Shown: piece by piece, positions 8,740 to 17,125 of the stretch
How the letters are laid out: every line of letters starts with the position of its first letter
How positions within the stretch are numbered: position 1 is the stretch's first letter
NCBI GenBank assembly: GCA_964631725.1
Contig: CAZVYX010000022.1
Span: 1-64,000, forward strand
Source: GCA-2731375 sp964631725
Lineage (GTDB): Bacteria; Pseudomonadota; Alphaproteobacteria; GCA-2731375
DNA: 64,000 nt
Reading direction: 5' to 3'
Notes under the pieces: generated by a model
What the model saw: only the letters and a program-made list of their open reading frames with translations
Databases searched by the model: none
Told to the model about the DNA's origin: nothing
Made by a program: the position numbers and the translations under genes

Positions 8740-9819
8740 CTACTGGCGCGCGGTATTTTGCAACGCCATGAAGGCGTTCAACACCACCTGCTTTCGATCC
8801 AGATTGACCCGTTCGGCCCGCATGGCCAAACCGCCGATCTTTTCCCATAGCTCGACCCAGCGATCAAGGCCAACCGCGCCGGTCAGGCGGGCGGCCAGGT
8901 CGGTCTCTCCCGCCACTGCATCGCTCATCCGCTCCAACGCAGCGCCGCCACGGGCCAGACGCGACAGCCACAGGCGCAACAGATCGATCCAGACGCGGTA
9001 GGCGGCTTCGTTATTGGCCCGGTTTAAACGGTCGCCCAGGGCATGCACGGCGGCGAAATCCAGCTCCGGCAGGTTTTGCACCATGGCCAGCAGTTCGTCA
9101 TAGGCCTGCAACCCGCCTTCCGCCGCCATGGCGATGGCGCGGCCGGGGCTGCCCTCGGCCAGGCGCACCAGGCCCAGGCGTTCCGCTTCCGCCAAATCCG
9201 GCAATTGTTCCGCCAGCACCGCCATGGCGTCGCCCTCCGATAGTGGCCGCAGGACAAGGTGGCGGCAGCGCGAACGGATCGTCGGCAGCAGACGGCCGGC
9301 GGCATGACTGACCAGCAACAAAAGGCTGTTTTCCGGCGGCTCCTCCAACAGCTTCAACAGGGCATTGGCGGCGTTCGGATTCATCTCCTCGGCGCCGTCG
9401 ATGACGGCGATGCGCCAGCCGCCCTCGGCCGAAGTCATGGCGAAAAAGCGGCCCAGGGCGCGGATCTGGTCGACCACGATATCGCCGCGCATTTTCTTTG
9501 TCTTGTCGTTCAAGGTCCGCTCTATCACCTGCAGATCGCCGTGGCCGCCGGCCAGGATGCGGCGAAAAACATCCGCATCCGGCGACATTTGCAGATCGCC
9601 GGGCTCACCGAACAGACCGCCATCCGTCTGCGATAGCTGAAACCGCGCCATGCGCAGGGCCAGTGTCATCTTGCCGATGCCTCTGGGGCCGGACAGCAGC
9701 CAGGCGTGCGGCATGCGCCCCACCGCGGCGGTATCCAGAAAGGCTTGTTCCGCGCCGCCATGGCCGATCAATGTCGCCGTGGCGATGGGCCCCGTCGCTT
9801 GTTCCGCTTCGTCCGCCAT
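8740..9819 (-). CDS. holB: DNA polymerase III subunit delta'
   Basis: A 359-residue clamp-loader subunit of the AAA+ family. The sequence shows LIGHGGAEQAFLDTAAVGRMPHAWLLSGPRGIGKMTLALRMA (Walker A GPRGIGK), a sensor region IAVIDGAEEMNPNAANALLKLLEEPPENSLLLLVSH, and SRCRHLVLRPL, all typical of HolB. The Cys-rich zinc module of gamma/tau is absent, as in delta'. It starts only 9 bases after the carboxypeptidase stop and is followed by metG, giving a compact operon. Confidence 0.93.
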   Translation of the reverse strand: MADEAEQATGPIATATLIGHGGAEQAFLDTAAVGRMPHAWLLSGPRGIGKMTLALRMARFQLSQTDGGLFGEPGDLQMSPDADVFRRILAGGHGDLQVIERTLNDKTKKMRGDIVVDQIRALGRFFAMTSAEGGWRIAVIDGAEEMNPNAANALLKLLEEPPENSLLLLVSHAAGRLLPTIRSRCRHLVLRPLSEGDAMAVLAEQLPDLAEAERLGLVRLAEGSPGRAIAMAAEGGLQAYDELLAMVQNLPELDFAAVHALGDRLNRANNEAAYRVWIDLLRLWLSRLARGGAALERMSDAVAGETDLAARLTGAVGLDRWVELWEKIGGLAMRAERVNLDRKQVVLNAFMALQNTARQ

Positions 9820-9828
9820 TGCCGTGAC

Positions 9829-10989
9829 CTAGTTGGAGACGCCGCCGAACAACAGATGTTCCAGCGCCGTGCCCAGCCGTCCGAAAACCCCCTTGCGGGC
9901 GATGTCGGCACCGGCGATCAGGGGCCGCTCGATCGTTTCCATATTCGGTGCCTCGATACGCAGGGTGGCGACCGCCTGTCCCTTGGCGATGGGCGCGGGC
10001 AGGGGCCCTTGGTAGTTCACGCTGACCTTCATCGCCCGGCGCGCCTTGCGTGGAATGATGATGGTTAGCGGGTCTTCGATCAACAAAGGCACCGCGCCCT
10101 GATCGCCCAGCCAGACCGACGCCTCCGCCACCACTTCGCCGGATTTGAACAGGGCATAGTTACCGAACTCGCGGAAGCCCCAGGACAGCAGCCGCTGCGA
10201 TTCCCGGCTGCGCTGATTGACGCTGCCCAGGCCGTTGACCACCAGGTCAAGGCGCCGCCCCTTGCGCTGGGCCGAGGCGACCAGGCCATAGCCGGCGGCC
10301 TCGGTATGGCCTGTTTTCAGACCATCGGCGCCAATGTTCTTGTACAGCAGCGGGTTGCGGTTGCCCTGGCGGATCTTTGAGTAGGTGAAGCTGCGTTCGG
10401 CGAATATGGGGTAGTATTGGGGAAACTTGTCGATCATGTGGCGGGCCAGAATGGATAGATCCTTGGCCGTGGTCACGTGGTCGGGGTCGGGCCAGCCGGA
10501 GGCATTGACGAAATGGCTGTCCAACATGCCCAATTCCCGCGCCGTGTCATTCATCAGCGCGGCGAAGGACGCTTCATCTCCGCCGATACCCTCCGCCACA
10601 ACGATACAGGCATCGTTGCCGGACTGGATGATGATGCCCCTGATCAGATCCGATATCTTGACCTCGGTATCGACCCGCACGAACATTTTCGAGCCGCCCA
10701 TGCGCCAGGCTTTCTTGCTGACGGGAAACGTGTCCTCCAGGCTCAACCCGCCCGAGGCCAGACGGTCGAACAGCATATACAGCGTCATCAGTTTCGACAT
10801 GGACGATGGCGGCATGGACTGTTCGGGGTTCTTGGAAAACAGCACCGTCCCGGTGGCATGATCAACCAGGATCGCCTGCTTGGCCGGGGTTTCGATCAAG
10901 GCGCCCGCGGCCCATGCGCTGGTGCCGGGCAGAACCACCGCCAGGGCGGCCAGACAGAAAAGCCGCAAAGCCAATGCAAAAAGATTCAT
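9829..10989 (-). CDS. D-alanyl-D-alanine carboxypeptidase (penicillin-binding protein 5/6 family)
   Basis: A secreted 386-residue serine peptidase that trims the terminal D-Ala of peptidoglycan stem peptides. A Sec signal (MNLFALALRLFCLAALAVVL, cleavage near AWA-AGA) precedes the catalytic motifs: SxxK in SSMSKLMTLY, SxN in SGNDA, and KTG in GLKTGHTEAAG. The C-terminal PBP5-like domain follows. The ATG at 10989 puts the signal peptide at the N-terminus; an upstream in-frame start at 11061 would add 24 residues without homology. It heads the holB-metG-tatD cluster. Confidence 0.94.
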   Translation of the reverse strand: MNLFALALRLFCLAALAVVLPGTSAWAAGALIETPAKQAILVDHATGTVLFSKNPEQSMPPSSMSKLMTLYMLFDRLASGGLSLEDTFPVSKKAWRMGGSKMFVRVDTEVKISDLIRGIIIQSGNDACIVVAEGIGGDEASFAALMNDTARELGMLDSHFVNASGWPDPDHVTTAKDLSILARHMIDKFPQYYPIFAERSFTYSKIRQGNRNPLLYKNIGADGLKTGHTEAAGYGLVASAQRKGRRLDLVVNGLGSVNQRSRESQRLLSWGFREFGNYALFKSGEVVAEASVWLGDQGAVPLLIEDPLTIIIPRKARRAMKVSVNYQGPLPAPIAKGQAVATLRIEAPNMETIERPLIAGADIARKGVFGRLGTALEHLLFGGVSN

Positions 10990-11063
10990 AACGCCTCGTC
11001 CCTTAACCTCTTGCCCGTCCGTCGAGCAATCAAACGCATCGTACGCTTGCCAAATCTTCAACC

Positions 11064-11160
11064 GTCATTGTCGGGCTCGACCCGACAATCCAGGGCAACA
11101 AATGCAAGTGTTTGCCGCTCTGGATCCCCGGGTCTCCGCTACGCTGCGCCCGAGGATGAC
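11064..11160. repeat. Intergenic palindromic repeat element
   Basis: A 97-base element begins GTCATTGTCGGGCTCGACCC and ends with CTGGATCCCCGGGTCTCCG and CGCCCGAGGATGAC. The termini GTCAT...CCAG and CTGG...ATGAC are inverted, and each arm has its own small dyad. This composition (GTCAT, CGGGCTCGACCCG, CTGGATCCCCGGGTC, CGCTACGCTGCGCCCGAGGATGAC) is characteristic of dispersed intergenic repeats in many alphaproteobacterial genomes. It lies between the carboxypeptidase and the end of the acyl-CoA ligase gene. Only one copy is seen in this window. Confidence 0.7.
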
Positions 11161-11259
11161 CGAGTGTGGTATCGTGTGCAAACCTAGATGTGAAATATAG
11201 CGAATTTGTGGCGGATCGGGGAGCGTCCAGAAATACTTTTTCGCACCTTTTGCCTTCTT

Positions 11260-12771
11260 CTAGCCATCTTCCAGTGCCAATTCATCGCGCAGGGTGAATT
11301 TTTCCACCTTGCCCATGGCATTGCGTGGCAGGGCGTCCCTGAAAATTACCGCTCGCGGGTGCTTGTAGCGGGCCAGGCGCCCCTCGAACAGTGCCAGGAT
11401 ATCGGCACCCTGAATTTCGCTGCCCGGTCGGCGCACCACGCAAGCCACCGGAATTTCGCCCCAGCGCGGATCGGGCCGGCCCACTACGGCGGCCTCGGCC
11501 AGATCGGAACAATCGGCCAGGATATTCTCCAACTCCGCCGGATAGATGTTTTCCCCGCCCGAGATCACCACATCCTTCTTGCGCTCGTCGACATAGTAAT
11601 AGCCGTCATCGTCCTGATGGCCGATATCACCGGTATGAAACCAGCCGCCGTCATAGGCCTCCGCCGTGCCGGCTTCGTTGCGCCAATATTCGCGGAACAG
11701 GTTCCTGCCGCGCAGGACGATCTCGCCGCCCGCGCCCGGGGCGACGTCATTTCCATTGTCATCGATGATCCGCGCCTGGGTGTGCAGGGCGGGTTTGCCG
11801 CAGGAGCCGATCCTGGACCAGGCATCGTCGGTTGATTGGATAATCGCCACCGGCGCGCTTTCGGTCAGGCCATAAATCTGCGTCGCCGGGATGTCGCGGT
11901 CCAGGAAAGCGCGCAATATCGCTTCCGGAACGGCGGAGGAACCGATGCCGACCAGCCGCAGGCCGGATAGATCCGTCTCCGCCCAGTCGGGATGCGCCGT
12001 CATGGCCAGGGACATGGCCGGTACGGTCAGGAAGATGCTTGGCTTTCGTTGCTGGATCGCGCCAAGGGTGACGGCGGGGTCGAAACGGTCCAGAATCGTG
12101 ATGCTGGCGCCGGCATGGATCGCGGGCGTGGTGTGAATATTCATGCCGCCCACATGGAACATCGGCAGCACGGTCAGGATATGATCATCACGCGTGATAT
12201 CGTGGGCCGCGATGGCATTGACCGCGTTGTAGAAAATCGCTTCCTGGGTCAGCACCGTACCCTTGGGCCGTCCCGTGGTGCCGGAGGTGTAGACGATGGT
12301 TACCGGATCATCGAGGCTGCTGCCATCCGCCGGCGTCATTTCCGTCGTGGCAAGCAGCGCCTCGTAGGATTGCCAGTTGCCATCCGGTGCCGCGCCATAA
12401 GCCACCAGGGGCAGACCGGTATCGATACCATTCAAATGGTCAAAAAAATCGGCCTCCGCCAATACCGCCCTGGGCGCGCAATCTTGCAATATCCAGGCAT
12501 GTTCGGGCGGTGCGAGGCGCCAATTCAACGGCACCAGCATGGCGCCCAGCCGGGCACAGGCGAACAACAGTTCCAGCAGTTCCGGGCTGTTGTAGCCCAG
12601 GTGCGCGACCCGGTCGCCCTTGCCGACACCGAGCTCGCCTTGCAGCATGGCGGCCAGGCGCCGGACCCTGGCATCCATCTCGCCATAGCTGATGTCCAGG
12701 CCCTGGAAATGCACTGCTATCTTGTCGCCGTGCCAATCGGCCCAATGGCTGATCCAGTGAGATATGTTCAT
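11260..12771 (-). CDS. AMP-dependent acyl-CoA synthetase/ligase
   Basis: A 503-residue ANL-superfamily enzyme that activates a carboxylic acid to its CoA thioester via an acyl-adenylate. The P-loop-like A3 motif IVYTSGTTGRPKG lies at ~159-171. YGLTESAP, GWFHTGDIGHQDDDGYYYVDE and KDVVISGGENIYPAELE follow, and the C-terminal catalytic lysine is in LPRNAMGKVEKF. All key motifs are intact. The substrate is not readable; medium-chain or aromatic acids are common for this branch. It is the last gene of the operon with the acyl-CoA dehydrogenase, alpha/beta hydrolase and NicX-like dioxygenase, 25 bases after the dehydrogenase. Confidence 0.92.
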   Translation of the reverse strand: MNISHWISHWADWHGDKIAVHFQGLDISYGEMDARVRRLAAMLQGELGVGKGDRVAHLGYNSPELLELLFACARLGAMLVPLNWRLAPPEHAWILQDCAPRAVLAEADFFDHLNGIDTGLPLVAYGAAPDGNWQSYEALLATTEMTPADGSSLDDPVTIVYTSGTTGRPKGTVLTQEAIFYNAVNAIAAHDITRDDHILTVLPMFHVGGMNIHTTPAIHAGASITILDRFDPAVTLGAIQQRKPSIFLTVPAMSLAMTAHPDWAETDLSGLRLVGIGSSAVPEAILRAFLDRDIPATQIYGLTESAPVAIIQSTDDAWSRIGSCGKPALHTQARIIDDNGNDVAPGAGGEIVLRGRNLFREYWRNEAGTAEAYDGGWFHTGDIGHQDDDGYYYVDERKKDVVISGGENIYPAELENILADCSDLAEAAVVGRPDPRWGEIPVACVVRRPGSEIQGADILALFEGRLARYKHPRAVIFRDALPRNAMGKVEKFTLRDELALEDG

Positions 12772-12796
12772 CGCCGCTGACTCTCTAACTCATGCC

Positions 12797-13999
12797 CTAA
12801 CTCTCACCGGCCTCGAACAGGCTCTCCCGGCCCAGGCGCTCCATGCAGATCTCCGGCGTCCAGGGCAGCATCAGGGCGCCGCAGCGGCTGTCGCGATACA
12901 GTTGCTCCAGCCGCAAGGTGCGGAAGATGGCCCGGCCGCCGCAGGTACGCAAGGCCAACCGGCAAATATCGTTGGCATATTCCATCACCGTGTACTGCGC
13001 CGCATAGGCGCGCAGGCGGGCATCCTTGGGCGGATTGACGCCGGCCTCGGCGACGGCACAGCGGAACAGGGCGCGGGCCTGTTCCAGCTTGATGCGCATT
13101 TCAGCCACCGCCAGTTGCTTGGCCGGGCTGTGCCGGGCGCTGCCGGCTGGTGGGCCGCCCTCGATCTCGCCGCGCAGATACTGGCAGGTGAAATCGAACG
13201 CCGCCTGGGCGATGCCCATATAGGTCGGACACAGGGTCATGAACATATGCGGCCAGTTCAGGGCGGCTTGATAATATTTGCCGCGGGGCATCAACTGATG
13301 CTCGTCCGGCACGAAGACATCCACCAGTTCCAGGTTGTTGGACGAGGTTGCCCGCATGCCCAGAACATCCCAATCGCCACTGATCTTGAAACCTTCCGCC
13401 GTGCCGTCGACAGCCAAGTAGATTGTGTCGCGCACATCCGCCTCGCCCTCCGCCCTGGCTTCGGTACAGAGCACACCGTAGAAATCCGCCGCACCGGCAA
13501 GCGAGGCGAAATGTTTGCGTCCATTGACCAGCCAGCCGCCTTCCACCTTGCGCGCCGTGGTGCCGAAGGGCGCCTTGCCGGCGGCGGCGGCGCTGTTCGG
13601 TTCCGAGAACGGCTGCGCGAAAACGGCGCCGTCCTCGATCACTTTGCGGTAAATGCCGGCCCGGCGCGCCTCGTGCTTGTCCCTTTGTTCCGCCGTCATG
13701 TCCAGATCATCGGCCATTTGCGAGGACCACAGCATGGTGGCGCAATGCATGTTGAAGGTCAGCGCCGTGGCCCCGCACCAACGCCCCAGCTCCGCCGAGA
13801 TCTCCATATAGCGGCCGTAATCCGCGCCGAGGCCGCCGTAACGTTCTGGAATGACCAGGCCGAGAAAGCCCGCATCCCGCAGATCGGCATAATTCTCGGT
13901 GGGAAATCGGCCCTCCCGGTCATAGGCGGCGGCGCGGTCGAGAAATTTCTCCTGGCCCAGCCGCCGCGCGGTGGCGAGTAATTCGTCCTGTACCGGCAT
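12797..13999 (-). CDS. Acyl-CoA dehydrogenase family flavoprotein
   Basis: A 400-residue FAD enzyme of the acyl-CoA dehydrogenase fold. It has the N-terminal helical domain (LRDAGFLGLVIPERYGGLGADYGRYMEI), the middle beta domain (FAQPFSEPNSAAAAGKAPFGTTARKVEGGWLVNGRKHFAS) and the C-terminal helices (GGRAIFRTLRLEQLYRDSRCG). The end departs from classical dehydrogenases: the usual EGT-EIQR region reads LMLPWTPEICMERLG, and the position of the catalytic Glu is unclear. It may act as a dehydrogenase or as a flavin monooxygenase of the related DszC/HpaB type. The ATG at 13999 follows the hydrolase stop by 2 bases, so it is in the ring-cleavage operon. Confidence 0.87.
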   Translation of the reverse strand: MPVQDELLATARRLGQEKFLDRAAAYDREGRFPTENYADLRDAGFLGLVIPERYGGLGADYGRYMEISAELGRWCGATALTFNMHCATMLWSSQMADDLDMTAEQRDKHEARRAGIYRKVIEDGAVFAQPFSEPNSAAAAGKAPFGTTARKVEGGWLVNGRKHFASLAGAADFYGVLCTEARAEGEADVRDTIYLAVDGTAEGFKISGDWDVLGMRATSSNNLELVDVFVPDEHQLMPRGKYYQAALNWPHMFMTLCPTYMGIAQAAFDFTCQYLRGEIEGGPPAGSARHSPAKQLAVAEMRIKLEQARALFRCAVAEAGVNPPKDARLRAYAAQYTVMEYANDICRLALRTCGGRAIFRTLRLEQLYRDSRCGALMLPWTPEICMERLGRESLFEAGES

Positions 14000-14001
14000 C
14001 T

Positions 14002-14775
14002 CTAGGCAACCTCGTCCAAGAAGCTGCGAACGGCCTGATTGAATTGTTCGGGATCTTCCAGGTTTGCCAGATGACCGACATCCCGGAGGCAGTGGTAGCG
14101 GCAATCGGGGATATAGCCCGCCATCTTCTCCATCACCGCCGCGGGCGCGGCTTCATCGAACTGGCCGGCCAGGGCCAGGGTGGGACAGGCAATATCGGCC
14201 AGCTCGGCCCGCCGGTTGAAGCTCACCAGACAATGCAGGGCGGCCCGGTAGGTTACGGGCGAGAGCGCGGACATGGATGCCATGGCCGCCGCCACCGCAT
14301 CCTCTCTGGGCTTTTCCGCCATCAATCCCGGCACCAGTTCGCCTGCGAAATCCGCCGGGGCGAGACCCCGGTCCAGGGGCGCCAGACGCTGGCCCAGGAA
14401 CCATTCCTGCCATTCGCCGCCGGGCTTGCCGAACGATGGCGAGGTGCCGGAAAGCACCAGGGCGGAGGTTCGTCTCGGATGCAAGGCAACGAATTCCTGG
14501 GCCACCATGCCGCCCATGGAATGGCCGACGATGGCCGCCGTGGGGGCGTCCAGATGATCCAGCAACCGGGCCACCGCATCCGCCAGATTGGCGAAGGTCA
14601 TCTCGTCCAGGGGGGCACTGCCGCCATAGCCGGGCATGTCCCAGGACACGGCGTGGAAGCGGTCGGCAAAGGCGGGCAACTGGTGATCAAAGGCATGACA
14701 GTCGCCGCCGATGCCGTGCAGGAACAGCAATATCGGGCCGTCGCCCTGGCTTGTGTAATGGGGAATTGCATTCAT
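14002..14775 (-). CDS. Alpha/beta hydrolase, NicD-like
   Basis: A 257-residue alpha/beta hydrolase. The nucleophile elbow is GHSMGG (S86); the likely acid is D207 in GQFDEAAP and the base H235 in DVGHLANLEDPEQF, with the oxyanion segment LFLHGIGGD. The start ATG at 14775 overlaps the stop of the upstream NicX-like gene (ATGA), so the two are translationally coupled. In nicotinate catabolism NicX opens 2,5-dihydroxypyridine to N-formylmaleamate and the alpha/beta hydrolase NicD deformylates it. The pairing suggests an equivalent second step here, but sequence alone cannot separate NicD from other hydrolases such as enol-lactone or meta-cleavage product hydrolases. Confidence 0.88.
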   Translation of the reverse strand: MNAIPHYTSQGDGPILLFLHGIGGDCHAFDHQLPAFADRFHAVSWDMPGYGGSAPLDEMTFANLADAVARLLDHLDAPTAAIVGHSMGGMVAQEFVALHPRRTSALVLSGTSPSFGKPGGEWQEWFLGQRLAPLDRGLAPADFAGELVPGLMAEKPREDAVAAAMASMSALSPVTYRAALHCLVSFNRRAELADIACPTLALAGQFDEAAPAAVMEKMAGYIPDCRYHCLRDVGHLANLEDPEQFNQAVRSFLDEVA

Positions 14776-15818
14776 GCCAATTCTCCCTGCAGGATGCCTG
14801 CCTTGACGACGGCCTGGCCGTCGAGTTCCACCGTGCAATTGCGGATCGGCAGGTCGAAATGGCCCAGGGTTTGCCGGCCCGCCACTTCGTTGGCGCCGGT
14901 GGAATAGACCACATTGCCGGCGAAGGCGCGCAATTCGGTGCCGTTGAAATCGGCCCGGTCATACATGGTCATGGCATCCCAGCGGGCGCCGGGATTCATG
15001 CCCCAGCCGATGTGCGAGGTGGCGTAGGCGTCGCGGTCCTGCCAGGCGGCGAAATAGCTGCGCATCAGTTCCGCATCGACGCCGTCGCCCTCGATGGCGG
15101 TGACAAAGTCGTCCTCGATCCGCAGCGTGACCGGTGCATCCAGATAGCGCTTGAAGGTCAGATTGACATCGCCCCGGTCCAATACCAGGGTGCCGTTCAC
15201 GGTGCCTGTGGCGGGAAAGCACAGGCACAGCCCGCCCGGCCAATGGGACATGATGCCGGGCCGGGTAACCCAGCCCCAGCCGCCGCCCGCCACGGCGCCG
15301 GTCAGGTCGACCGATAAATCGCTGCCCGCCGCCGAACGTATGGTCATGGCCTTGGCGCCGCGCAGCATTTTCATCCCCAACTTGACCTTGCCTTCCAGGG
15401 CATCGTTGGGCGCCAGGCGTTCCAGAGCTTCGGGATGTTCGTTGGAGATCATCAACACCCGCGCGCCGCCCCGTAATATCTCGGGCAATTCCGGGGCGTG
15501 CAGCAGACCTTCGACGGTGCAATCAACCACCATCGTGGTGTTGGCCAGGGCGCCGACCACGGGGCGGATATTCTGGATTACGTCCGAGGCACCGGTGGAG
15601 CGGACGGGCACCGGCGCCGATTGGGCCGGCGTCGGGATCACGATGTGGAACGGTTGCGCGCCCAATTGATGCAGGGCCAGTTCCGCCAATTGCACATTTA
15701 TCGGGCGGGATTGGCTTTCCGACAGGATCGCCACCGCTTCGCCGGCTTCGACCTTGCAGCGCTGGAAGACGTCCCGGAAGCAGTCAATCCATTTCCCCTC
15801 GATTCGTTCCTGTAGCAT
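14772..15818 (-). CDS. NicX-like iron-dependent ring-cleavage dioxygenase (M29 aminopeptidase-like fold)
   Basis: A 348-residue protein of the M29-aminopeptidase/2,5-dihydroxypyridine 5,6-dioxygenase family. The iron ligands known for NicX (two His and an Asp, with spacing H-x52-H-x-D) have good counterparts: H269 in TSHIGWGMNP, then H320 and D322 in LGHFDLPI. The surrounding phrases GARWDAMTMYDRADFNGTE and STGANEVAGRQT also fit that group. The length matches NicX (about 350). I chose the ATG at 15818, preceded by a G-rich stretch; the frame extends to 16022 into unrelated sequence. It heads a four-gene operon and faces the HDAC-like gene across 65 bases. The substrate may be a dihydroxypyridine or another hydroxylated ring; this is inference. 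Confidence 0.83.
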   Translation of the reverse strand: MLQERIEGKWIDCFRDVFQRCKVEAGEAVAILSESQSRPINVQLAELALHQLGAQPFHIVIPTPAQSAPVPVRSTGASDVIQNIRPVVGALANTTMVVDCTVEGLLHAPELPEILRGGARVLMISNEHPEALERLAPNDALEGKVKLGMKMLRGAKAMTIRSAAGSDLSVDLTGAVAGGGWGWVTRPGIMSHWPGGLCLCFPATGTVNGTLVLDRGDVNLTFKRYLDAPVTLRIEDDFVTAIEGDGVDAELMRSYFAAWQDRDAYATSHIGWGMNPGARWDAMTMYDRADFNGTELRAFAGNVVYSTGANEVAGRQTLGHFDLPIRNCTVELDGQAVVKAGILQGELA

Positions 15819-15883
15819 CCCCACCCCCACTGTTTTTCGCGCCAATGTTAGTGCAATATCCTGTTGTGATGACAGGATAAAGC

Positions 15884-16807
15884 ATGACCTTGATTTTCGA
15901 ACACGCGATCTGTCTGGAACATGACATGGGGGCGGGCCATCCCGAACGGCCCGATCGTCTGCGCGCCATTCAATTGGCCCTGGCGGAGCCCGAGTTCGCG
16001 GCGCTGGAGCGGCGCTCGGCACCGTTCGCCGAATGGGAACAGATCGCCCTTGTGCATCCGCAAAGCTATATCGACCAGGTGGTCGCGGCGGCGCCTGAAA
16101 ATGGCCGGGTGCAATTGGATCCCGATACCGCCATGAACCCGGCCTCGCTGGATGCGGCGCGGCGGGCCGCGGGCGCGGTCTGCGCCGCCATAGATGCGGT
16201 GATGGCGGGTGAGGCGAAAAATGCGTTCTGCGCCGTGCGCCCGCCCGGCCACCACGCCGAGCCTGAACGCTCCATGGGATTCTGTATCTTCAACTCCGTC
16301 GCCATCGGCGCCCGGCATGCCCGCGCGGCGCATGGCTTGCGGCGGGTGGCGGTAGTGGATTTCGATGTCCACCACGGTAACGGTACCCAGGCGGCGTTCT
16401 GGGATGACAGCGATCTATTCTTTGGTTCGACGCATCAAATGCCGCTTTACCCCGGCACCGGCGCATCTTCTGAAACCGGGGCTGGGAATATCCACAATTT
16501 CCCCCTGCCCCCTGGTGCGGCTGGCGTGGCCTTTCGCGATGCCGTCATGGACGGTTTGCTGCCGGCGTTGGATGCCTTCGGGCCGGATTTGCTGCTGGTT
16601 TCGGCCGGCTTCGATGCCCATGTGGACGATCCCCTGGCGCAACTGCGTCTGGAAACGGAGGACTATGCCTGGGTCAGTAGCGAATTGTTGGCCCTGGCGG
16701 CACGGCACTGTCAAAGCCGGCTGGTTTCAAGCCTGGAAGGCGGTTATGATCTGGCCGCATTGGCGATGGCGACGGCGGCCCATGTGCGGGCCCTAATGGC
16801 GGCATGA
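15884..16807 (+). CDS. Histone deacetylase-family amidohydrolase (acetylpolyamine-type)
   Basis: A 307-residue zinc-dependent deacetylase of the HDAC/AcuC/APAH superfamily. Motifs are HPERPDRL, VRPPGHHAEPERSMGFCIFN (catalytic HH pair), VDFDVHHGNGTQ (zinc Asp/His) and LLLVSAGFDAHVDDPL (zinc Asp), with SLEGGYDL near the end. The known bacterial relatives act on acetylpolyamines or acetyl-lysine; the substrate here is unknown. It is the first gene of the plus-strand run xseB-ispA-dxs-tlyA, a common alphaproteobacterial order, and starts 12 bases before xseB once its stop is passed. Confidence 0.92.
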   Translation: MTLIFEHAICLEHDMGAGHPERPDRLRAIQLALAEPEFAALERRSAPFAEWEQIALVHPQSYIDQVVAAAPENGRVQLDPDTAMNPASLDAARRAAGAVCAAIDAVMAGEAKNAFCAVRPPGHHAEPERSMGFCIFNSVAIGARHARAAHGLRRVAVVDFDVHHGNGTQAAFWDDSDLFFGSTHQMPLYPGTGASSETGAGNIHNFPLPPGAAGVAFRDAVMDGLLPALDAFGPDLLLVSAGFDAHVDDPLAQLRLETEDYAWVSSELLALAARHCQSRLVSSLEGGYDLAALAMATAAHVRALMAA

Positions 16808-16819
16808 GAGTATTGGCAA

Positions 16820-17092
16820 ATGGCAAAGCGAGCAGATAACGATAAAGAGGCGGTTCCGGAGGATGTGGCGGCCATGAGCTTCGAAGCTGCCATGGCGGAA
16901 CTGGAAGCTATCGTGCAGGATCTGGAGGGCGGCCAGGTCGATTTGGATGCGTCCATCGCCTTATACAGCCGGGGTGCGGTGTTGAAGCGCCATTGCGAAG
17001 CCAAGCTGAATGCCGCCAGCGAGCAGGTCGAAAAAATTGTTGCCGACGATGCCGGTCAGGCCCAGGCGGTCGAACCCGCCGACATTCAGTAA
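16820..17092 (+). CDS. xseB: Exodeoxyribonuclease VII small subunit
   Basis: A 90-residue helical protein with the XseB core MSFEAAMAELEAIVQDLEGGQVDLDASIALYSRGAVLKRHCEAKL, which packs along the XseA large subunit to form the single-strand-specific exonuclease VII. It is slightly longer than the E. coli protein because of an acidic/basic N-terminal leader (MAKRADNDKEAVPED). It lies directly upstream of ispA, as in E. coli. No xseA is in the window, which is usual. Confidence 0.94.
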   Translation: MAKRADNDKEAVPEDVAAMSFEAAMAELEAIVQDLEGGQVDLDASIALYSRGAVLKRHCEAKLNAASEQVEKIVADDAGQAQAVEPADIQ

Positions 17093-17125
17093 TTCTCCAC
17101 CCCCAGAACCCAACGGCTCATAAGA

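Noticed and set aside
12764..13981. A 405-codon plus-strand frame opposite the acyl-CoA dehydrogenase-like gene
   Set aside because: Antisense shadow of a clear flavoprotein gene, rich in His/Gln/Arg and without motifs.
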